Assembly (NCBI GenBank): GCA_011763485.2
Contig: JAANSK020278713.1
Location: forward strand, 1 to 20,701
From: Isoetes engelmannii
Taxonomy: Eukaryota > Streptophyta > Lycopodiopsida > Isoetales > Isoetaceae
Length of the DNA: 20,701 nucleotides
Reading direction: 5' to 3'
Shown here: piece by piece, positions 8,191 through 16,803 of the stretch
Layout of the letters: the number at the start of each line of letters is the position of its first letter
Position numbering within the stretch: position 1 is the first letter of the stretch
Translations under genes and position numbers: made by a program
Notes under the pieces: model-generated
Databases searched by the model: none
What the model saw: only the letters and a program-made list of their open reading frames with translations
Told to the model about the DNA's origin: nothing

Positions 8191-9657
8191 TCAGGCCGCT
8201 GCTGCCACAGGAAGTTCCTTCTCTCGCTTTGCACGTTCAAGTATTCTTCGTTCAAGCTCAGGTCGGAAGTGACGGATAAGACCTTGAACAGGCCATGCAG
8301 CAGCATCACCTAAAGCACAAATAGTATGCCCCTCTATCTGCTTTGTCACCTCCTGCAGCATATCAATTTCCTCTAAAAGTGCATTGCCAACTTTTAATCT
8401 TTCCATTATTGTCCATAACCAAGGAGTTCCTTCTCTACATGGAGTACACTGACCACAGCTTTCATGCTTATAGAAGTATGATAATCTAGCAATAGCATCA
8501 ACAACATCGGTGGATTTATCCATCACAATTACGGCTGCTGTCCCAAGGCCAGATGTCACAGCTTTCAGTGCATCAAAGTCCATAAGTACATCATCACAAA
8601 TTTTTCTTGGAAGAAGCGGAACTGATGATCCACCTGGAATTATTGCTAAGAGGTTATCCCAACCACCTCTTACTCCACCTGCATGTCGCTCGATCAGCTC
8701 TTTTAAGGGAATGCTCATCTCTTCCTCCACAGTACAAGGTTTATTTACATGTCCAGAGATGCAAAAAAGTTTTGTGCCTGCATTATTTTTACGGCCAAAG
8801 CTCGCAAACCACTCTGGTCCCCTTCGCAAGATGGTAGGGGATACAGCTACTGTTTCCACATTTGTCACTGTGGTTGGGCATCCATACAAACCTGCATTAG
8901 CAGGAAATGGAGGCTTCAAACGTGGCTTTCCTTGCTTGCCCTCTAAACTTTCTAAAAGGGCAGTTTCTTCCCCACAGATATAGGCACCTGCTCCAAAATG
9001 AATATGAATGTCAAAGTCATAACCAGATCCACATGCATTTTTTCCGATATATCCAGCATCATAAGCCTCTTTTAGTGCTCTCTGTAAATTCAACCTCTCA
9101 TTCACATACTCTCCACGAATATAAATGTATGCAGCTCGTGCCCGCATTCCTACACCAGCAATAAGGCACCCCTCAATAAGCTTATGGGGATCATGTCTCA
9201 TAATCTCCTTGTCTTTGCAGGTTCCAGGCTCACTCTCATCTGCATTTACCACTAGATAAGAAGGGCGCCCATCTGAAACTTTAGGCATAAATGACCACTT
9301 CAAACCAGAAGGAAATCCGGCACCTCCACGGCCTCTAAGCCCAGACTTTTTCATCTCATTCACAATCCAATCAGAACCCTTCAGCACAAGGTCCTTAGTG
9401 CGGTACCAGTCCCCTCTCTTAAGGGCCCCCTTTAGAAAGGGATCGTGGATACCATATAAGTTAGTGAAAATCCGGTCTTCATCACTAAGACCTCCAAAAT
9501 GGGTCTTTTCAGCAGGAGGGGGAGGTGGAGGCGGTGGTGTAGTAGAAGTTGTAGCAGCCTGTGTGCTAAGACTACATAATCCTGGTTTGAGGATAAATCC
9601 CTGCCGGAGGGCCATAAGCGACCTTCTGGCTTCCCTAGCTTGACCCAAATTCCACAT
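8191..9657 (-). CDS. NDUFV1: NADH dehydrogenase (ubiquinone) flavoprotein 1, mitochondrial complex I 51 kDa subunit
   Basis: This subunit of the matrix arm of respiratory complex I binds NADH, FMN and the 4Fe-4S cluster N3, and passes electrons from NADH into the enzyme. The reading frame is uninterrupted, 488 residues, close to the usual length for plant mitochondrial forms. Residues 1-40 are Arg/Ser/Leu-rich with few acids, like a mitochondrial presequence, followed by eight prolines (41-48). The glycine-rich FMN/NADH segment [16 protein letters not shown] is at 106-121, followed by the conserved [12 protein letters not shown] (138-149). [13 protein letters not shown] lies mid-protein. N3 cysteines are C401, C404 and C407 ([11 protein letters not shown]) and C447 (HTICALGD), with the family spacing. 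The start is chosen because it directly follows a splice acceptor two bases upstream and opens the presequence. All key residues are present, so I expect a working nuclear gene. It neighbours no other complex I gene. Confidence 0.97.
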   Translation of the reverse strand: MWNLGQAREARRSLMALRQGFILKPGLCSLSTQAATTSTTPPPPPPPPAEKTHFGGLSDEDRIFTNLYGIHDPFLKGALKRGDWYRTKDLVLKGSDWIVNEMKKSGLRGRGGAGFPSGLKWSFMPKVSDGRPSYLVVNADESEPGTCKDKEIMRHDPHKLIEGCLIAGVGMRARAAYIYIRGEYVNERLNLQRALKEAYDAGYIGKNACGSGYDFDIHIHFGAGAYICGEETALLESLEGKQGKPRLKPPFPANAGLYGCPTTVTNVETVAVSPTILRRGPEWFASFGRKNNAGTKLFCISGHVNKPCTVEEEMSIPLKELIERHAGGVRGGWDNLLAIIPGGSSVPLLPRKICDDVLMDFDALKAVTSGLGTAAVIVMDKSTDVVDAIARLSYFYKHESCGQCTPCREGTPWLWTIMERLKVGNALLEEIDMLQEVTKQIEGHTICALGDAAAWPVQGLIRHFRPELERRILERAKREKELPVAAAA

Positions 9658-9659
9658 AT

Positions 9660-9775
9660 CTGAATTAAAGGAAAACTTGAAGTGTTCAGACCTAGATAAT
9701 CATTATCTCCGTTCAGACCACGGAAACTGACTTTCTATTCGACAATCTATGAACAAAAGCATCAATAAATCTCAC
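9660..9775 (-). other. intron in the 5' UTR of NDUFV1
   Basis: On the minus strand the sequence TGAAG|GTGAG at 9780-9771 is a good 5' splice site, and the T-rich CCTTTAATTCAG ending at 9660 is a good 3' splice site, two bases before the ATG at 9657. The resulting 116-nt GT-AG intron is of typical small plant size. The non-coding first exon lies above 9775, perhaps starting around 9850-9910; no TATA box was obvious. An intron immediately before the start codon is common in plant nuclear genes encoding mitochondrial proteins. Confidence 0.65.
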
Positions 9776-9995
9776 CTTCAACGCTGCGTGGATTCCCTGG
9801 CCTGTATGATCCGGTATGAACCCTAGTTTGGGCTCAGCGCTTCTGCTCCTAGGCTTGAGCTCCAGCAGATCTAGCTTAAGTGTGAACAGGGCAATTTCCA
9901 CATAGGTCGAAGGGTACTTTACATTTGTTCATTTCATTAACATGTCAAGATGTAAATCCGAAATTTTCTCTAGGGGGCCAGGTTCGAGCGCCTCG
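9776..9995 (-). promoter_or_regulatory. presumed NDUFV1 5' exon and proximal promoter
   Basis: The sequence just above the splice donor at 9776 should include the untranslated first exon. It reads AAACTAGGGTTC on the minus strand near 9825, a short motif seen in leaders of many plant housekeeping genes. No TATA box or start site can be placed from sequence alone. Confidence 0.35.
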
Positions 9996-10151
9996 CGCCG
10001 TCGTGTTTGAGCCAAAGAAAAATACACGGTGTTTTTTTTACCGATTTTTTGTGTCTTGACATGTTTGAGCCATATAGAAAAAAAAAAACACACGGTGTTT
10101 TCGTGGACAACGGAGTTTTCCGGATTTAAGGCTGGCTCAAACACGATGGCG
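9996..10151. repeat. fold-back element with 18-bp inverted ends and internal direct repeats
   Basis: The left end CGCCGTCGTGTTTGAGCC (9996-10013) is matched by its reverse complement at 10134-10151 with one mismatch in 18. Inside, the left-arm motif recurs in direct orientation as ATGTTTGAGCCA (around 10061-10072), and ACACGGTGTTTT occurs twice (around 10023 and 10091). The interior is A/T-run rich. It has the size of a small MITE or fold-back element, but I found no target-site duplication. Confidence 0.7.
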
Positions 10152-10721
10152 TGCGTTATTTACGGCTCCACTATAAGGGGTGATTTACATACTCCGTCGT
10201 GCATGATGTCGTCATGAAAATGCCGAGCCCTTTTTCGAGGAACGTCATAGAGGCTACTTTTTTTTGCACATGGCAAAACAGGACCGATGGTTGCATGTAA
10301 AACCGTCCCTAAGGGCACCATAATTAAGGTCGTTGACAAACCACTAACAATTCCGAGGGCCTGAGGATTCTGGCTATTCCGCCAACAAAATCTTGCATCC
10401 AAAATCATGACCACGAAGCTACATTTTCATCTTAATGACAAGAGGGTAAAATCGCCACCCACGTGGCAATTCTCTCCCCATTCACATGGAATTGTCTACC
10501 CACTCCATTAATGACATTAAGACAACGTGGCAATAGGGCCCTGCAACCGATACTCATAGGTCCCTTCTCCAAGCAGGCCCACAAACAAGACATTCACGTT
10601 CTTTACCATACGGTGCCCCACCCTAAGCTGCTCATCACTCTTCCCCTATTCCTGCTACCAAGACGTCATTAACTCGTCTAATTGGCCATTTCCACCCTGA
10701 ATTTGCTTAATTGCGCTTACT
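10152..10721. other. intergenic sequence between the fold-back element and the LINE copy, no gene seen
   Basis: Open frames here (10160-10414 minus, 10463-10672 plus) have no recognisable motifs. The stretch is somewhat richer in GC than the rest of the intergenic DNA. The LINE similarity starts abruptly at 10722. Confidence 0.4.
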
Positions 10722-12285
10722 AAGGCATTCGATCGAGTCGATCGGGGAAAACTTCAAGACAAGATGGACGCACTTGGAGTTCTTCTTCCTCTCAAGGAAG
10801 CATTTGCATGCTTATACAAAATAGTCTTAGTGGCACTTTCTTTTCCTCTCTAGCCAGATGAATCGATAGAAAACACCATTGGGGTCAAACAAGACTCCCC
10901 CTGCTCACCAGTGTTCTTTGGGATATTTATTGATGAAGTGTAACCATGGCTTGTTAGTAACAATGATGTTGGTGCTAGGCTATGCGACAATGTAGTGAAA
11001 TTTTTGCTCTTTGCTGACGACATTATGCTCATCTCTAGAACTTAGCTGAGTTTGCAATCACACCTAGATACCTTCCACAACTTCTCTATACAAAAAGGTA
11101 TGTCAATTAACGATTCCAAATCTAAAGTTATGATATTTGCACACGCTCTCAAGCTTAATTTTCAATTGAAGATGTTACCTTGAAAATAGTCCAATAGTAT
11201 ACATACTTGAGGATTGAAATAACATCCAATTATAGATGCACGTTTGCAGTATCTAAGAGGGCAACAGGTGGAGTAAGTAAGAACACTATTTGCTTTGTTT
11301 CAGATCTGTGAACAAAATAATCTTGAAGGTTCGCACCTTTGAAAGCTACTTTTTGATGTCTTAGTCAAACCAGTATTGTTATATAGGTATCCAGCCTGGG
11401 CAACTGGGTTTGCAAAATCAGGATGGACAAAGCTAGAAAGGGTATAAAAGAATTTTCTCCTTGAAGAATGCGGAGCTAAAGCTTAAACACCATATATCAT
11501 GCTCTTGGCTGAAACAAGACTAGTCCCAATTGAGATTGATGCACTCTGTCAAAGCATACACTATCTTAATAGAATGTCAAAACCTCGATTCAGGATGTCT
11601 CCCTACCATGGCGCTTCTACACTCCCAAGGAAAACTAAATGGATGGTATGCTGCAGTGATGAAATGGGCAAATAAATGGGGTATATCCCTCAACAGCTGG
11701 CCTCATAAATGGGATGAGCTACAAATATTGTATCAGCAAAAAAGAAGTTGCCAAGCTTTGGGAAGGTTATGAAAATAGTGTGAAAGCGGCCTTCTATAAG
11801 AAGGAAGTTAATAGTCTTGATATCTGTTATGAGTAGCCATATCTCAGACAACAGGTAAGATCGAACTTGAGATAACCATTTCCAGGACGCGACTTTCCTG
11901 CCATCATCTTGCCATAGAAACAAGGAGATGGCAAGATTTGGTTCGCGAAGATTGGCTATGCCCATGCTACTTGAGGGAACCACATGTTGAAGACGAGGCA
12001 TATTCGAGAGACTTTTGGTATTGATGTTGATAAGCTTCAAGACCTGTTTAATATACATCCAGCCAAATTGTGAGCATATTTGAGGTCTATTTTCAAGAAG
12101 AGACTGGATGTTTGACACCTACACGAGCATATATCATTTCTTGAAACCTCTGGAATGTTTATGTCTTGATGTTTTCATTTTGGAGTCCTTTAGGACTATA
12201 TTGCCTAAACGACCCTTTGTATTGCTTGCCATATGGATCTGGGGTTTACCTCAAATGGCATGAATGATAAATTGATTGATTGATT
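10722..12285 (+). mobile_element. 5'-truncated, decayed non-LTR retrotransposon (LINE) with reverse transcriptase
   Basis: From 10722 one frame reads the reverse-transcriptase core of a LINE: KAFDRVDR (the first catalytic Asp, palm motif A), then GVKQDSPCSP (10881-10910; the family form is GVKQGCPLSP) and FADDIMLIS with the FADD catalytic motif at 11010-11021. In-frame stops at 10851, 10941, 11043 and 11181 and later frameshifts make it a dead copy. Recognisable C-terminal stretches continue: YLRIEITSNYR, then FDVLVKPVLLYRYPAWATGF near 11350, ETRLVPIEIDALCQSI near 11510, and the tail region ETRRWQDLVREDWLCPCY near 11910. It ends at 12271-12285 in (ATTG)n, a simple-repeat tail used by several LINE clades in place of poly(A). 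The GVKQ motif and tail separate it from angiosperm L1 and from the poly(A)-tailed copy at 4913-6000. Similarity begins inside the reverse transcriptase, the usual 5' truncation. Confidence 0.85.
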
Positions 12286-12540
12286 AACAAAATACATTAT
12301 GTCCATTACTTGAGACCTTCTTGGAGCAACATGCGAGCTTTATATGCATATGATTACAATATATAAAATAGTTGGTTTTTTTTTGGTACCCTACTGCCTA
12401 GTATGTCTTATGTTATCTGGTATTCACAACACTAACAAAATACATTGTTTATACTCTTATGATATGAACATGGCATTGATTGAAATACATTAGGTCCATG
12501 AACTTATGATATACGAACAAGGACTAGTTTCAAATCGGTG
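12286..12540. repeat. short degenerate repeats after the LINE tail
   Basis: AACAAAATACATT occurs at about 12286 and 12434. AAATACATTATGTCCAT at about 12291 has a near copy, AAATACATTAGGTCCAT, at about 12484; CTTATGATAT occurs at about 12457 and 12503. These are small diverged duplications. No gene is apparent. Confidence 0.5.
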
Positions 12541-12810
12541 GAACCTAAATGTGAGTTATTCAAACAAAAAAAGCCCACTTGAATCAGATTTATCTCATCG
12601 CTTTGGACTCATTGGAAGGCGTTATTGCGTTATTGCTGCCAGCAATTGGCGGGAAATACATCTACCATCGGATCCAAAGCATTCTTCATTTCGTCACAAT
12701 GTATTCCAGATTTTCGGATTTGTAAGAACCACATGTTCCTAGTTCGTACTTCCTTGTTCACATATCTAAAGATCTAAAGCAATTTACTGAACGTCGTGGA
12801 CGTGGGGAAG
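12541..12810. other. intergenic sequence, no gene seen
   Basis: A 78-codon plus-strand frame (12506-12742) has no recognisable motif. I see nothing else here. Confidence 0.35.
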
Positions 12811-12831
12811 CCATTCTTGCATCTAGAATGG
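12811..12831. repeat. small inverted repeat next to the 76-bp tandem repeat
   Basis: CCATTCT and AGAATGG, perfect 7-bp complementary arms separated by 7 bases. The arm also contains the ATTCTTGCATCT word that begins each 76-bp tandem unit. Confidence 0.7.
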
Positions 12832-12844
12832 AAATGGGCAAGGC

Positions 12845-12996
12845 ATTCTTGCATCTTACCTGTTGCTGCAGGTCGCCCTTATGGGACTCCCCGCTGTGCA
12901 GGTCACTGGTACAGCCAAGAATTCTTGCATCTTACCTGTTGCTGCAGGTCGCCCTTACGGGACTCCCCGCTGTGCAGGTCACTGGTACAGCCAAGA
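12845..12996. repeat. 76-bp tandem duplication, two copies with one mismatch
   Basis: Units 12845-12920 and 12921-12996 are identical except T at 12882 versus C at 12958. Each begins ATTCTTGCATCTTACCTG and ends CTGGTACAGCCAAGA. The segment is more GC-rich than its surroundings. The period is not a multiple of three, so the open plus-strand frames crossing it change frame between copies. On the minus strand each unit contains CAG|GTAAGA, a consensus splice donor. Confidence 0.95.
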
Positions 12997-13040
12997 ATGG
13001 CGTCCCCATATCCCTTCTCCATAACATTACATCTTATTAA

Positions 13041-13061
13041 ACACCGCGTCAAATGCGGTGT
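13041..13061. repeat. small hairpin, 7-bp perfect arms
   Basis: ACACCGC and GCGGTGT separated by 7 bases. GC-rich arms in an AT-rich setting. Confidence 0.75.
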
Positions 13062-13379
13062 CGATGGCACCACACTACTTTCAAACTTTTAACGACAATA
13101 TTGCATTGTGCAAGAACTCAATTCCCGAGTGTCACCAACCAGCTTACTTACTATACAATCTACTATTCCACAACTCAATTTCTTACCCCAAAAATGAGCA
13201 CCCACCATTTTCCATTTCCCCGGAGCTTGCACAAACCAATTTGATTCAACCTTACTTTTGGATCATACCATCTACTGGGGCCACAGCCTCGAATGAATCA
13301 TCTTAATGACACCATGTAAGGTATGTTCTAATTAGACACTTCCGACATATGCACATATTTCATTAACTATCGTCAAGGA
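13062..13379. other. intergenic sequence, no gene seen
   Basis: Plus-strand open frames at 13053-13306 overlap each other and show no motifs. Confidence 0.35.
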
Positions 13380-14160
13380 CTTTGAACCTCCGGCTAATCC
13401 GCTGAATCTGATCACTGTAAAGCCTTGAAGACATTCCACCAGCATTCATTGGAGAGCTTCATTCAGTTGTCCCTCCCCTGCAATGGCACTAATAATTGTA
13501 TCCATGCAATGACATCATGACTAGGTATGTCCTTGAACAACCTAAGGGCCTCTCTCTTAGTTCTCTCTTCTGGACATACCCTGACCATGCCAGTCCATGA
13601 ACAACATCAAGATGAGGCATTTTGTATATTGGGCGGGCCTAAGCTACAATCACAGTAATCCATGAACAAACATCCCTTTGTGGCATTTCTGAAAAACTTT
13701 GAAAAGTCCCTTTCAAAAGGCCAAGTTGGCACTAACCTGCCAGTATGGCATTCCAAGATACAAGATCTCTCTCTGGCATCTATTGAAAAACTGGGGCCAT
13801 ATGAAGCTTACTTACCTTTCTGAGCAAAAGCCACTATCATGGCGTTCCATGACACCACGTCAGCTTTAGGAATATTCTCAAAAAGATGAAGAGCCTCATC
13901 AAGGTGTCCATGCTGAACATAGATTGATATCATGAATTTCCAAGAAAAAGTTATAAGTGACATGCTGCAAAACTGCACAAGCATCCTGCAAAGCGCTACA
14001 TTTACCATAGAAAACTACCAGAAGATTGCTCTGGTACCGATTCCACTCTAGTTTATGCTTAACAATACACACATGGCTATGTTTACCACTTGATAGGGCC
14101 CTTGCATTCGTGCATCTTCGTGGAAGACCTCCAATGCTATTTATGTCAGTTGCAGACATT
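13380..14160 (-). pseudogene. pentatricopeptide repeat (PPR, PLS-type) pseudogene
   Basis: PPR proteins are RNA-binding factors for organelle transcripts, built from ~35-residue repeats. Reading the minus strand downward gives successive PPR pieces in changing frames: ALSSGKHSHVCIVKHKLEWN and NLLVVFYGKCSALQDACAVL (14110-13965), then after a frameshift TFSWKFMISIYVQHGHLDEA and LHLFENIPKADVVSWNAMI (about 13960-13835). Below 13800 come MPERDLVSWNAILAG, then SEMPQRDVCSWITVIVA, then YVQKRELREALRLFKDIPSHDV and finally GQLNEAL near 13460. The MPxxDVVSWNAMI and GHxxEALxLF words are diagnostic of plant P/L/S motifs. Stops (such as in MAPVFQ* near 13780) and at least two frameshifts show it is broken. 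A GTAAG donor-like site follows FAQKG at about 13812, so part of the frame change could reflect an intron, but the stops remain. Confidence 0.8.
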
Positions 14161-14375
14161 AGTTGCAGGCTCTTTTATACATATAAATGCAGTTTAAGAC
14201 CTTGAATTTCAATTGATACTGAATTTATCATCCCCACTTTTCTGTCTGCTGCTTGCCTTTCTTGGGACCATGTATGAATTAAAATAGACATGAGTATCAG
14301 AAATCCTCAGTTGATTATACAAGTGATATAACAAGGTTTTACTTCCATGTAGATTTCGTTGCCCGCTCCACGAGT

Positions 14376-15160
14376 TCCATGCCTTTGTGCTGTTCATGCA
14401 GTATCATTCAATTCCTTTTCAGCTTTTCTTCCTTCTACATCAGGAATTTGCTACACAGACTTATCCCCAGGGCTTTCTTATAAAAAGCCAAATCCTCAAT
14501 CACCATTGAGATAGTAAACAATATAAGACATGTAGGTGCAATAATACTACACTTGCATATCAAAATTAGTGCTGCTTGCCAATGTTCCTGTTTGGCCATT
14601 CTTGCAACCACCAACAATTGGGCCCAGGAACTAGTCTGTAGTGTTTTATAAGTCACACAGCAAAGGAAAATTGCTTTCCTCCTACTTCCAGAACATCAAG
14701 AAAAATGGATCTGACTTATACAGCTTGAGATCATATATCTGACCAGGCTGCATTTTGCAAATCTGGCTGCTGAAGTATTGATGAACAGATTCACATTTTA
14801 AACAAGGTCCTAATTGCTTGGTCCATCAGTTTCATGCCTTTGTGCTGTTCATGCAGTCTCATTCAATACCTTTTCAACTGTTTTTCCTCCCCATACATCA
14901 ATAATTTGCTACGCAGACGTTATTCCCAGGGATTGATATAATTCACCACTCAGATAATAAATAATATAAAACATCCAAGGGTCATTATTGCAACCATCAA
15001 CCAATTTCCTGGCAAACATCCGCCCATGAGCAGGTCTGTAGTGTTTTATAAGCCGCACAGTCCAAAAACTTTTGCTTCCATCCTGCTTCCAGAACAGCAA
15101 TACAAAGATAAAAATGCTATAATCATATCCCAGTCTGCATCATTGCAAATCAGGTAAGTA
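14376..15160. repeat. diverged tandem duplication (~395 bp and ~330 bp copies)
   Basis: Copy one runs about 14376-14770 and copy two about 14831-15160. Shared landmarks in order are CATGCCTTTGTGCTGTTCATGCAGT (14378; 14833), an ATTTGCTAC(A/G)CAGAC block, CCCAGGG, then GTCTGTAGTGTTTTATAAG at about 14635 and 15035, and TTCCAGAACA near the ends. The copy offset falls from 455 to 400 bp, so copy two has lost about 55 bp. Open frames inside have no motifs I recognise; I read it as non-coding or dead sequence between the PPR pseudogene and the SPIRAL1-like gene. Confidence 0.8.
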
Positions 15161-15698
15161 GTGAGAATGGAGGAGAACACTGGCCAAGACAAGGAGTAAG
15201 GGCACAAAATAAATTTAAACTATCAGAGAGACAGTGTTTTCCCAGATACATCTAAGCTTTCCTGAAAATGGAGATGCAACTTGTACTCAACAAATAGAAC
15301 GAAATGAAATTTTCCAATTGGCCATGGCCATGACTACAAGATGGACAACCACAAGGTGGAGCAGCAAAATGGCATAGTGTATTTTCAAAATCTCTTTGCC
15401 GCAAGTCTATGCATGATACGCACATTGAAGAAAGGCAGAATACAAAATTATTAAGCATATACATATATATACATGGAACTCAACACTCAACATATGTCAG
15501 AATGTGGAGTTCCTGTCAAAAAACTTCTGACTCATCTTAGTTTTCATTCTCATTGTTTAAACACAAGTAGGAAGGCTTCCTTTAAAGCCAGATGTAATAC
15601 TAAACTACAGTGGAGATCCCAAGCAAAACAATCTCCAAGAATGCAGGGAGCCTGTAGTACCAATGAAAAGGTGCCTTCTTCTACTCATGTGACGAAAA
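15161..15698 (-). other. downstream region of the SPIRAL1-like gene, presumed 3' UTR and intergenic
   Basis: The minus-strand sequence below the stop at 15699 should include the 3' UTR. A possible AATAAT polyadenylation element lies near 15447-15452, followed by an AT alternating tract (15455-15475). No other gene seen. Confidence 0.35.
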
Positions 15699-16198
15699 TT
15701 ACTCTTTGTCATCTCCAAAGAGATAACCTAGAGATGAACCGCCGCCAGGGACGCGATGGACCTTAGTAGAAGGCCGATCCTGAATGGAAGGATAAAATAA
15801 TCACAAACAATGGGTAAAAAATATACGTAATAATGTGGATAACATAAGACAAAGAATGAATTGAACTGAACTGGATTGAATTGAAAACATAAGATAAAGA
15901 ATGAATTGAATTGAATTGAAATAGAGAAATTAGAGTTTGGAAGAAAACTAACCGTGATGAAGTTACCAGAGTTTTGACCATCAGCGCGGTGGTAATTGTT
16001 GTTGGTAAGGCCGAGGAGGGAGCGGGTGGATGCATCTGGGTCCAAGAAGGTGGCGCATTTGAGGGCATCCTTGCTGGGACATGGAGGTGGAGGAGGAAGG
16101 GGTGGCGCCGCTGCAGGACATATGTGGTGGACTGCTTCGGGGCCGAACAAATAACCCAGAGAGCTCTGCCCTCCGCCGCTGCTTACTCCTCTTGCCAT
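15699..16198 (-). CDS. SPIRAL1-like microtubule-associated protein, two exons
   Basis: SPIRAL1 family proteins are small plant proteins that bind cortical microtubules and plus ends and promote straight anisotropic cell growth. Exon 1 is 16198-15953 (82 codons) and exon 2 is 15779-15699 (26 codons and TAA); a 173-nt GT-AG intron in phase 0 separates them. The protein is 108 residues, near the usual 110-120. Both family signatures are present: the N-terminal GGGQSSLGYLFG (8-19) and its C-terminal repeat GGGSSLGYLFG (94-104). The conserved middle NNNYHRADGQNSGNFIT (66-82) continues across the junction into DRPSTKVHRVPGGG (83-96), which confirms the splice. The linker (20-65) is Ala/Pro-rich with seven of eight prolines at 32-39. 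The start follows the family N terminus M-x-R-G-V-S-S-G-G. A TTTTCAG just upstream (near 16210) could be a 5' UTR splice acceptor; no donor was found. Confidence 0.93.
15780..15952 (-). other. intron of the SPIRAL1-like gene with GAATT-rich internal repeat
   Basis: The donor is ACG|GTTAGT at 15953/15952 and the acceptor CCATTCAG|GATCGG ends at 15780. Inside, a 45-bp-period duplication (starting 15841 and 15886) carries AATGAATTGAA words and GAATT runs. The intron is open in the exon 1 frame until a stop at 15728 in exon 2 sequence, so retention would extend the protein. Confidence 0.85.
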
Positions 16199-16758
16199 CG
16201 CTTCTGTTCTGAAAATGTATCCATTTTTCTGCCCTTATGCTCGACCGTCGTCCAGCCTGCCTAAACCGTTCTGCCCACTTGCAACCTAGGTCCCGTTATC
16301 ATCCCAGGCAGTTCCATTTTTTGTTTGGTTTCCCATCTAAACACTAATTAGGTTTCCCATCTAAACCTCGCTTCAGGGTGTGAAGTCTTTTGGGTTGCCA
16401 GTAGGGCAATCCTAGGCTGTATTTGGGAGGGATGGACGGAGGGTTCAGATTCACCCATATTCTGGAATATATTAGAATTATGTTCCACGAATGCCTCTCG
16501 ACTTTTGTGCATCGAAGCGATTTTAAGACGGTTAGGACGGTGTGGATCGATGGGAGGTGGAGATGGAAGGTAGAGATTTCCTTTGTCCTCGCCGTAGGTT
16601 CTCGCATCCATCTTCGCCGACGTGTTTTGCTCGCTCTTTTGTGAATATTTAAGGGAAGAAATTTTAAGGTCAGAGGCATATTTGGCTTTAGTAGCTTCTT
16701 GTTCTCTGTTGTTGGTATTGGAACAGAGCTTCTTACAATCTGAGGTCCTTCATTTGAG
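16199..16758. other. upstream region of the SPIRAL1-like gene; presumed promoter and intergenic
   Basis: This should hold the promoter of the minus-strand SPIRAL1-like gene. A 16-bp exact direct repeat, GGTTTCCCATCTAAAC, occurs at 16327-16342 and 16351-16366. Overlapping minus-strand frames (16344-16679 and 16348-16611, 87-111 codons) are relatively long and GC-rich but show no family motif. Confidence 0.4.
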
Positions 16759-16803
16759 GTCCTTAGGTTAGCAATTCCTAGATATAAAATAAGCCTTCCT
16801 GAC
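16759..16803. repeat. dispersed repeat copy (pair with 18250-18293)
   Basis: GGTCCTTAGGTTAGCA followed by CCTA(G/T)ATAT(A/G)AAATAAGCCTT is shared with 18250-18293, with only a few substitutions over about 42 bp. The copies are about 1.49 kb apart in the same orientation. The first is preceded by TTGGAACAGAGCTTC, the second is followed by TTGGAACGAACAGAGC, so the order of blocks differs. Confidence 0.75.

Noticed and set aside
8510-9643. Plus-strand open frames opposite NDUFV1, including a glycine-rich one
   Set aside because: They are antisense shadows of the NDUFV1 coding region; the glycine run mirrors the proline run.
9971-10000. GGTTCGAGC-like sequence resembling a tRNA T-arm
   Set aside because: No acceptor stem, D-arm or anticodon arm can be folded around it.
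11690-12118. 142-codon minus-strand open frame
   Set aside because: It is antisense to the LINE C-terminal region, whose plus-strand reading matches LINE tails; no independent motif.
12796-13092. Two plus-strand frames with repeated CCCRSPL/LLLQVAL-like segments
   Set aside because: The repeats come from the 76-bp tandem duplication being read in different frames; no protein family fits.
16344-16679. Overlapping minus-strand frames of 87 and 111 codons upstream of the SPIRAL1-like gene
   Set aside because: Both frames are open because the segment is GC-richer; no motif, and the CTGTATTTGGGAGGGATGG phrase at one edge hints at a transposon end, but I found no matching inverted end.
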